DNA of 64,000 nucleotides, taken from the NCBI RefSeq assembly GCF_002902905.1, contig NZ_CP026124.1, positions 1,302,001-1,366,000 on the forward strand, in the 5' to 3' direction. Shown piece after piece: positions 20,584 to 26,924 of this stretch (the stretch's first letter is position 1; each line of letters begins with the position of its first letter). Source of the stretch: Achromobacter sp. AONIH1 (GTDB lineage: Bacteria; Pseudomonadota; Gammaproteobacteria; Burkholderiales; Burkholderiaceae_B). The translations under genes and the position numbers were made by a program. The notes under the pieces were generated by a model. That model did no database searches. It was not told the origin of the DNA and saw only the letters and a program-made list of their open reading frames with translations.

Positions 20584-21069
20584 AGTCAAAGAAAACATGG
20601 ACTTAGCCTCATATTTTCTATGGCGCCGTTTTTCATGATGCTGCTTGCCGGGTGTGTAGTCCCGTAGGTGCGTCCGCATGAGGAAACGCATCCACAGACG
20701 CCAGGGCTGGGCGCGAACTGTAACGATCCCCGTAGGCGTCGCGAGGATTTGCAACGACGCCATGGCGGCTAGGGGTGGCGTTCGTGCGGGCGCATCTACG
20801 GGACAGCGCGCTAGCGCTTGCCAAGCAAAAGAACCGCTGATCCCGTGGCTTGGAAACGCAAGCAGGCCAGGGGGCTTGCTGATTTCCGCCGCGTATGGAG
20901 CGTAGTGCGAAACGGGCGCTACCGGGCGTCGACCTGCGATCAGGACATCACCATGTCGATCGACAGGAAGGCCTGTGCCTGCGATGCCCGCGCAATGCGG
21001 ACCCTCAGTACGCCAATTGTCGCGGCCAAATCACCCGGTGCGTCAATATGAGTTTGACTAATAATATTA
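20584..21069. other. Long intergenic region without a recognisable gene
   Basis: About 490 bases of mixed composition, lying between the divergent nucleotidyltransferase and mesX genes. The first 60 bases and the part after 21040 are AT-rich; the middle is GC-rich. Short open frames exist, but none has a ribosome site plus a family-like protein. No tRNA fold, transposase remnant or riboswitch was recognised. It may be the scar of a lost gene. Confidence 0.5.
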
Positions 21070-21129
21070 TGAAGCCAACTCATTTATACAGACTATGAGT
21101 CTGGCTAATGGTGTTTTGAAATCATTTCA
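21070..21129 (+). promoter_or_regulatory. MetR-type binding boxes ahead of the methionine synthase operon
   Basis: TGAAATCATTTCA at 21117-21129 matches the MetR consensus TGAA-N5-TTCA exactly. A weaker copy (TGAA-N5-CTCA) lies at 21070-21082, 47 bases upstream. Between them is a perfect CAGACT-ATG-AGTCTG inverted repeat (21089-21103). MetR is the homocysteine-responsive LysR-type activator of methionine synthase genes in proteobacteria. The strong box ends 145 bases before the mesX start. No metR gene is in the window. Confidence 0.55.
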
Positions 21130-21274
21130 TTTTTATTTGTGCGCAGCGCAGCATAGAATTCGGCCCTGATTCCGGGGATGTCAAGGCTGCCAGGTCAAGA
21201 GAATCAAAAATAATACTGGCAAGCACTGTGGCAGCAAGCGGGTTTTATTTCAGGGTTCTGGGCGCCAGATAGCA

Positions 21275-22264
21275 ATGAGCAGAGATTTCACGTTTTCCAT
21301 CAAGAGTATTAGTTTCGATGAGGATTATCGTCCCTCGGATAATACGCGCATCACCACCAATTTCGCCAATCTGGCCAGAGGGACAAGTCGCCAGGAGAAC
21401 CTGCGCAACACCTTCCGCATGATAGACAATCGTTTCAATGCCCTGGCGCATTGGGACAACCCCAAGGGCGATCGCTATACGGTCGAACTTGAAATCATCT
21501 CGGTCGAATTGAATATCGATGGGGAAACCAGCGGCAATGCCCTTCCCTTGATCGAGATATTGAAGACCAATATCGTCGACCGCAAAACCGGCGAGCGCAT
21601 CGATGGCATCGTGGGGAATAATTTTTCCTCATACGTGCGGGATTATGACTTCAGCGTACTGCTGCTGGAGCACAACAAGGATCAGGCCAAGTTCAGCACA
21701 CCGGAAGATTTCGGCGATCTGCACGGCAAGCTTTTCAAGTTCTTTGTGAATTCCAGCACTTACAAGGAATATTTCAAGAAGCCGCCCGTCATCTGCCTGA
21801 GCGTATCGAGCAGCAAGGTCTACCACCGCACGGAAAACCAGCATCCGGTGCTGGGCGTTGAATACCTGCAGGACGAATATTCCCTGACCGATGAATATTT
21901 CAAGAAAATGGGCATGAAGGTTCGCTACTTCATGCCGCCGAACAGCGCCGCGCCCCTGGCCTTCTATTTCACGGGCGATCTGCTGGGCGACTACACCAAT
22001 CTCGAGCTGATCGGCACCATCAGCACGATGGATACCTTCCAGAAGATCTATCGGCCCGAGATCTACAACGCGAATTCCGCGGCGGGGAAATCCTATCAGC
22101 CCAGCCTGAAGCACCAGGATTATTCGCTGACCCGCATCGTTTATGACCGAGAGGAACGCAGCCGGCTGGCTGTCGAGCAGGGACGGTTTGTCGAAGAGCA
22201 CTTCATCAAGCCCTACCAATCGGTTCTTGCGCAGTGGTCCGCCACCGCCCGTTTTGATCAATAA
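21275..22264 (+). CDS. mesX: DUF1852 family protein, MesX-like partner of MesD methionine synthase
   Basis: A 329-residue soluble protein of the DUF1852 family (start MSRDFTFSIKSISFDEDY; conserved NFANLARGTSRQENLRNTF, KVYHRTENQHPVLGVEY and DEYFKKMGMKVRYFMPP). Published genetics on folate-independent methionine synthases showed that MesD enzymes of aerobic bacteria need a DUF1852 protein and oxygen for activity. The biochemical role of DUF1852 is unknown. Here it lies 21 bases upstream of the mesD-like gene and in the same orientation, exactly the expected pairing. No signal peptide or membrane helix is visible. GC is lower than in the surrounding genes. Confidence 0.85.
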   Translation: MSRDFTFSIKSISFDEDYRPSDNTRITTNFANLARGTSRQENLRNTFRMIDNRFNALAHWDNPKGDRYTVELEIISVELNIDGETSGNALPLIEILKTNIVDRKTGERIDGIVGNNFSSYVRDYDFSVLLLEHNKDQAKFSTPEDFGDLHGKLFKFFVNSSTYKEYFKKPPVICLSVSSSKVYHRTENQHPVLGVEYLQDEYSLTDEYFKKMGMKVRYFMPPNSAAPLAFYFTGDLLGDYTNLELIGTISTMDTFQKIYRPEIYNANSAAGKSYQPSLKHQDYSLTRIVYDREERSRLAVEQGRFVEEHFIKPYQSVLAQWSATARFDQ

Positions 22265-22285
22265 AAAGCTACCAGGTCATTCATC

Positions 22286-23314
22286 GTGAAAAAACTGCTC
22301 CCCACTTCCACCGCCGGCAGCCTGCCCAAACCCTCCTGGCTGGCGCAACCCGAGACGCTCTGGTCGCCCTGGAAACTGCAGGACGAGGGCTTGCTCGAAG
22401 GCAAGCAAGACGCGCTGCGCCTGTCTCTGCAGGAACAGCAACACGCGGGCATCGACATCGTCAGCGATGGCGAACAGACGCGCCAGCACTTCGTGACCAC
22501 CTTCATCGAGCACCTGGAAGGCGTTGATTTCGAGAATCGCAAGACGGTGCGGATCCGCGATCGCTATGACGCCAGCGTGCCCTCCGTCGTCGGCGCCGTG
22601 GCGCGCCGCAAGCCGGTCTTCGTCGAGGACGCCAAGTTCCTGCGCCAGCAGACCAGGCAGCCGATCAAATGGGCGCTGCCCGGTCCCATGACCATGATCG
22701 ATACGCTGTATGACGATCACTACAAGAGCCGCGAAAAGCTGGCCTGGGAATTCGCCAAGATCCTGAATCAGGAAGCCAAGGAACTGGAAGCGGCCGGCGT
22801 CGACATCATCCAGTTCGACGAGCCCGCGTTCAATGTCTTCTTCGACGAGGTGAATGACTGGGGCGTGGCCACGCTGGAACGGGCCATCGAAGGCCTGAAG
22901 TGCGAGACGGCCGTCCACATCTGCTACGGCTATGGCATCAAGGCCAACACGGATTGGAAGAAGACGCTGGGCTCCGAATGGCGCCAGTATGAAGAGGCCT
23001 TCCCCAAGCTGCAGAAGTCCAGCATCGATATCGTTTCGCTGGAATGCCAGAATTCCCGCGTGCCGATGGATCTCATCGAGCTGATTCGCGGCAAGAAGGT
23101 GATGGTCGGGGCCATCGATGTGGCCACCAACACCATCGAAACGCCCGAGGAAGTCGCCAATACCCTGCGCAAGGCCCTGCAGTTCGTGGATGCCGACAAG
23201 CTCTATCCCTGCACCAACTGCGGCATGGCGCCCCTGCCCCGCGCCGTCGCGCGCGGCAAGCTGAGCGCGCTGAGCGCCGGCGCGGAAATCGTCCGCCAGG
23301 AACTCTCGAACTAA
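22286..23314 (+). CDS. mesD: MesD-type core methionine synthase (MetE C-domain-like)
   Basis: A 342-residue enzyme corresponding to the catalytic C-terminal half of cobalamin-independent methionine synthase, without the N-terminal folate-binding half. Zinc-site residues are readable as His211 and Cys213 (VHICYGYG), an acidic residue in the following helix, and Cys309/Cys312 (CTNCGMAPL). The homocysteine-binding region QFDEPAFNVFF is present. In the MesD family the methyl donor is not methyl-folate or methylcobalamin, and activity depends on a DUF1852 protein and oxygen; that gene is directly upstream. A strong hairpin follows the stop codon. Confidence 0.85.
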   Translation: MKKLLPTSTAGSLPKPSWLAQPETLWSPWKLQDEGLLEGKQDALRLSLQEQQHAGIDIVSDGEQTRQHFVTTFIEHLEGVDFENRKTVRIRDRYDASVPSVVGAVARRKPVFVEDAKFLRQQTRQPIKWALPGPMTMIDTLYDDHYKSREKLAWEFAKILNQEAKELEAAGVDIIQFDEPAFNVFFDEVNDWGVATLERAIEGLKCETAVHICYGYGIKANTDWKKTLGSEWRQYEEAFPKLQKSSIDIVSLECQNSRVPMDLIELIRGKKVMVGAIDVATNTIETPEEVANTLRKALQFVDADKLYPCTNCGMAPLPRAVARGKLSALSAGAEIVRQELSN

Positions 23315-23324
23315 GCCTGGGGCA

Positions 23325-23360
23325 GAGCCTGCCACCGCATTCGTTTGCGGCGGCAGGCTC
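23325..23360 (+). other. Strong intra-operon hairpin after mesD
   Basis: The 15 bases 23325-23339 (GAGCCTGCC...) pair with 23346-23360 (...GGCAGGCTC) with one mismatch and a 6-base loop. No T run follows, so it is more likely an mRNA-stabilising or processing element than a terminator. It may set different expression of mesX-mesD and the downstream genes. Confidence 0.6.
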
Positions 23361-23394
23361 GCCGTCGAGCAGTCCGTCGTACTTCGCAGCTACC

Positions 23395-23904
23395 ATGTCA
23401 CTCCCCAGCACCGCCATCGAACCATTGCGCTTTCGCGAAGCGCTCGGACACTATGCGTCCGGCATCACGGTGGTTACATCGCACATCGCGGGCGAGCCGG
23501 TGGGTTTCACCTGCCAGTCGTTCTACAGCGTGTCGATGAACCCGCCGCTGGTGTCATTCAGCGTGATGTCCGGTTCGGCCAGCTATCCCAAGATCCGCCA
23601 GGCAGGCCGATTCGCGGTCAATATCCTGTCGGATGAGCAGGTCGATATTTCCAATCAGTTCGCCCGTCGCGGCACGGACAAGTGGCACGGCATCGAGTGG
23701 CGGGAATCGCCGCTGGGCAATCCGCTCATCGCCGGCAGCCTGCACTGGCTGGATTGCGACATCTACGCCGAACACGCCGCCGGCGATCACGTGATCGTCA
23801 TCGGCGAGGTGAAGGCGCTGAACCTGCAGCAAACCGCCGCCACGCAGCCATTGCTGTATTTCAAAGGGCAGTACCGCAACATCGCCGCGCACTGCGAGGC
23901 TTGA
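23395..23904 (+). CDS. Flavin reductase (HpaC/ActVB-like)
   Basis: A 169-residue FMN-binding split-barrel protein of the flavin reductase-like family: FREALGHYASGITVVTS, VGFTCQSFYSVSMNPPLVSFSV, a phosphate-binding IRQAGRFAVNILS segment and the C-terminal PLLYFKGQYRNI. Members reduce FMN or FAD with NAD(P)H and hand reduced flavin to a partner monooxygenase. Its position 80 bases after mesD, a synthase with an oxygen requirement, suggests it supplies reduced flavin to the MesX/MesD system; this is inference. The ATG at 23395 is chosen because the protein N-terminus aligns with the family start. Confidence 0.85.
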   Translation: MSLPSTAIEPLRFREALGHYASGITVVTSHIAGEPVGFTCQSFYSVSMNPPLVSFSVMSGSASYPKIRQAGRFAVNILSDEQVDISNQFARRGTDKWHGIEWRESPLGNPLIAGSLHWLDCDIYAEHAAGDHVIVIGEVKALNLQQTAATQPLLYFKGQYRNIAAHCEA

Positions 23905-23957
23905 GCGTGTGACCGCCGCCGCCCCATCCGCATGACGTTGCCAGGTATCGAATCGTC

Positions 23958-25448
23958 TTGAGCGCATTGAAGCAGGCGCTGGACGACGGGCGCTTTGTCT
24001 GCGTGTTGGAGATCATCCCCCAGCAGTCCCCCGCGCGCCTGGCGGGGCTCGGGCGGATCGTGCAGCGCGGACATCTGGCGGGCTGGCCTTTGCTGCCGGC
24101 CTTCGCCGATCGCGTCGGCGCGCATTCCGATCTGAGTCCGCTGGAAGGCGTGGGCGCGTTGGGCGATCCGGCCGCATCCCTGCTGCATTTTTCAGGCAAG
24201 GACCGCGAGCGCGCGGATCTGCTGCGTCAGATGGCGGCGATGAAGACCCGTGGCCTGAATCAATTGCTGCTGCTCAGCGGGGACCGCCTGCCGGGCCATG
24301 ATCCCGGCGGGGCCGCCGTGCGCTATCTGGAGTCGGTGTCCGCGCTGCAGATCGCCCGCGAGCACGGACCGGACTGGCTGCTGGGCGCGGCGTTGAACCC
24401 GTTCAAATACCGCGAGGAAGAAGGCGGCGCGCAGTATCTGAAGGCGCGGAAGAAGCTGCTGGCGGGCGCGGATTTCCTGACCCTGCAATTGGGTTTCGAC
24501 GCCGCCAAGCATGTCGAGGCCCAGGCCTGGATGCGCGCGCAGCACGGCATGAAACCCATGCTGGCATGCGTCATGAGCTTGACCGACAAGCGCGCCGCCG
24601 CGCTGCGGGCCGTGCCCGGCGTCGTCATCACCGACACCATGCGCGAGCTGTTGGCCAGGGAGCAGGACGTCTCCCAGGCCCTTGCGGCCAGGCGCGGCAT
24701 CGAGCGCCTGGCCTTGCAGATCGTGGGCTTGCGGTTGATGGGCTATGCCGGCGCGCATGTGTCCGGGGTGCACAGGCTGGACGAACTGCTGCTGCTGGAG
24801 CAGGCGCTCATCGCGCAACGGGATCGGATCACATCGCTGGCCGAATGGCTCGAACAATGGCATGCCAGCTGGCGGATGCCGGGGGCGCCGCAGGTAGGTT
24901 TCACCCCCGACGCCAGCGCATGGGAACTGGGGCGGTCCGACGTCACCGCCACCCGTCGGGAACGCCTGCGCTACGCGCTGTTCTCGACAATGCATCGCCA
25001 ATTCTTCAGCCGCAGGGGATGGCTCAGCAAAGCCTTTGGCTGGAGCATGACGCGGCCGATCTGGCAGGCCGCCGTGGCGGCGCATGCGCTGCATGCCGTC
25101 GAACGCATGGTCAAGCGGCCGCTGGTCGGCTGCGATACCTGCGGCAGCTGCCGCCTGCAGGAGACGCTTTACGTCTGTCCCGAGACCTGCCCCAAGGGCC
25201 TGGCGAACGGTCCCTGTGGCGGCACCCGGCTCAATCGTTGCGAATTCGACGACCGGGAGTGCGTGCACAGCGTCAAATACCGGATCGCCAAATCGGCCGA
25301 TCAATTGCCCGTGCTGGAACAGGTGCTGATTCCCTGCATCGAAGCGGCTGACAGGTACCGCAGCTCCTGGCCCGCATGGTTCACGCAGAGGCGCGAGGAA
25401 ACGCGCGTCCGGCCGTCGGCTTGCGGCTCGCCGGAGCTGCCGCCGTAG
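23958..25448 (+). CDS. Methylenetetrahydrofolate reductase-like protein with MetV-like zinc domain
   Basis: A 496-residue two-domain protein. Residues about 10-290 form a MetF-like TIM barrel (VLEIIPQQSP, LLLLSGDRL, DFLTLQLGFDA). Residues about 390-470 form the Cys-rich C-terminal domain of PF12225 type (CDTCGSCRLQETLYVCPETC, then GPCGGTRLNRC), which resembles the zinc subunit MetV of anaerobic MetVF complexes. The start appears to be TTG at 23958, overlapping the stop of a 9-codon frame that begins with ATG at 23932. The product of a MetF reaction is methyl-folate, which MesD is reported not to need, so its task here is open. It may act on another C1 carrier. Confidence 0.75.
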   Translation: MSALKQALDDGRFVCVLEIIPQQSPARLAGLGRIVQRGHLAGWPLLPAFADRVGAHSDLSPLEGVGALGDPAASLLHFSGKDRERADLLRQMAAMKTRGLNQLLLLSGDRLPGHDPGGAAVRYLESVSALQIAREHGPDWLLGAALNPFKYREEEGGAQYLKARKKLLAGADFLTLQLGFDAAKHVEAQAWMRAQHGMKPMLACVMSLTDKRAAALRAVPGVVITDTMRELLAREQDVSQALAARRGIERLALQIVGLRLMGYAGAHVSGVHRLDELLLLEQALIAQRDRITSLAEWLEQWHASWRMPGAPQVGFTPDASAWELGRSDVTATRRERLRYALFSTMHRQFFSRRGWLSKAFGWSMTRPIWQAAVAAHALHAVERMVKRPLVGCDTCGSCRLQETLYVCPETCPKGLANGPCGGTRLNRCEFDDRECVHSVKYRIAKSADQLPVLEQVLIPCIEAADRYRSSWPAWFTQRREETRVRPSACGSPELPP

Positions 25449-25495
25449 AGGGATAATGGCGGCTCCCCGACGATCCTCCCGCTGCGCCGCCATCC

Positions 25496-26758
25496 ATGAA
25501 CGCTTCGTCCCGTTTCGCGACCCGTCATTTCGTAGCGCCCCAGGATGCGGAAACGCAGTTGGCGGATCGGCTGCCCATGCGCATCCTTCTGCCATATCTG
25601 TTGGCCGCCATGTCGCTGGCGCTGGCCTACGGCGCGAGTTTCCTGCTGGCGGATGCGCTGGTCGCCGCCGGCTACGCGGCGTCCCGCGCCGGCACCGTCA
25701 TCGGCGTCGGCATCGTGGCGACGCTGGTCGGCGCCGTCTTCGCCGGACGCTGGGCCGAGCGCATGGGCATCCTGCCCTTGATCGCCTGCGCGGCGGGCGC
25801 GATGGCCATGGCGATGGCCTGTTTCGCCTTGATGGGCGCAGGCGGCTTGCCGATGGCCTACGCGGGCGGTCTGCTGCTGGGCCTGGGGTGGGCCGTGTTC
25901 TACATGCTGGCGCCGATCCTGCTGATCCATTGCCTGAAACCGAACGCGCGCCTGGAGGCGCTGACCCTGCTGTCGGGATCGCAGATGCTGGGCATGGGGC
26001 TGGCCGCGCCGCTCGGCCATTTCCTGGCGCGGCAGTCCGGCAGGGTGTCCGCTGCTTTCGCGGCCTATGCCGCGTGCTGCGTGATCGCGGCGGGCTTTGC
26101 CTGGCTGCTGCGGCGCAGCCTGGCCCGCCAGCCGCAGTTGCCGCTCAAGACGGTGGCGCTGTCGCTGTCCGCCGTGGCCTGCGTGCTGCGCGCGAAGACC
26201 GTGCTGCCGGTCGCGCTGATGGGCATCGCCGCCTGCACCTTCGCCGGACTGTCGACCTTCCAAAGCCTCTATGCGCAGTCACGGGGACTGAGCGCCGACA
26301 CGTTCTTCCTGACCTTCACCATAACCACCGTGCTGCTGCGCTTCACCGTCGCCTCATGGATCGGCAAGCTGCCATTGGGGCGCCTGGCCCTGGCCCTGTT
26401 CGCGATCACGCTGGGCGGCATCCTGCTGCTGGCCGTGAATGCAGGCAGCGCGCCGCTCTATGTCGCCGCCACCATCCTGTTCGCCACCGGATATGGCCTG
26501 ACCTATTCCACGCTCAACGCCATGGCGGTCAATCTGGCCGAGGGCCTGGGCATCTCCATTCCCGCCGCGTCGCAGGTGTTCACCCTGGGCTATTTCGCCG
26601 GCGCCTTCGGATTCCCGTATGTCGCGGGCAGCCTGATCGCGGCCTCGGGCATCGATGCCGCGCTGTGGATGATGCTGGGCCTGGTCGGATGCAATCTCGC
26701 CGTGGCCGCCGTCACGCCGGCATTCCGGTCCTATCGGTTGACGCGCGGCCGGCCTTGA
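25496..26758 (+). CDS. MFS transporter
   Basis: A 420-residue major facilitator superfamily protein with 12 predicted helices and the motif-A loop between helices 2 and 3 (FAGRWAERMGILPL). No substrate-specific motif is recognisable. It follows the MetF-like gene by 47 bases in the same direction and precedes a terminator, so it may be the last gene of the methionine synthase operon and move a related compound. This is positional inference only. The long hydrophilic N-terminus (about 28 residues) could mean a start at the Met near residue 28. Confidence 0.8.
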   Translation: MNASSRFATRHFVAPQDAETQLADRLPMRILLPYLLAAMSLALAYGASFLLADALVAAGYAASRAGTVIGVGIVATLVGAVFAGRWAERMGILPLIACAAGAMAMAMACFALMGAGGLPMAYAGGLLLGLGWAVFYMLAPILLIHCLKPNARLEALTLLSGSQMLGMGLAAPLGHFLARQSGRVSAAFAAYAACCVIAAGFAWLLRRSLARQPQLPLKTVALSLSAVACVLRAKTVLPVALMGIAACTFAGLSTFQSLYAQSRGLSADTFFLTFTITTVLLRFTVASWIGKLPLGRLALALFAITLGGILLLAVNAGSAPLYVAATILFATGYGLTYSTLNAMAVNLAEGLGISIPAASQVFTLGYFAGAFGFPYVAGSLIAASGIDAALWMMLGLVGCNLAVAAVTPAFRSYRLTRGRP

Positions 26759-26765
26759 GGAGAGG

Positions 26766-26799
26766 GCGCGGCGTTGCCGTCTCCAGGCGCCGCGCGTTT
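26766..26799 (+). terminator. Intrinsic terminator after the MFS gene
   Basis: GCGCGGCG (26766-26773) pairs with CGCCGCGC (26788-26795), followed by GTTT. It marks the likely end of the mesX operon. Confidence 0.5.
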
Positions 26800-26924
26800 C
26801 CATAACATGTGAATAAGTCCATGGCCTGACAGCGCAGGCTGTCGCTTCCCGTCCGCAGTATGGCCATCGTCATGGCTACGTCATTCGTCCTGCCTAGACT
26901 GCCTAGCTTTTTCAGGTTGCATTC

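Noticed and set aside
20678..20905. Possible 75-residue gene in the gap before mesX
   Set aside because: No ribosome site, no family likeness and irregular codon use; better treated as intergenic.
21050..21275. SAM or cobalamin riboswitch ahead of mesX
   Set aside because: No SAM-I, SAM-II or B12-box core was recognised. The MetR-type box explains the region better. A covariance-model search would settle it.
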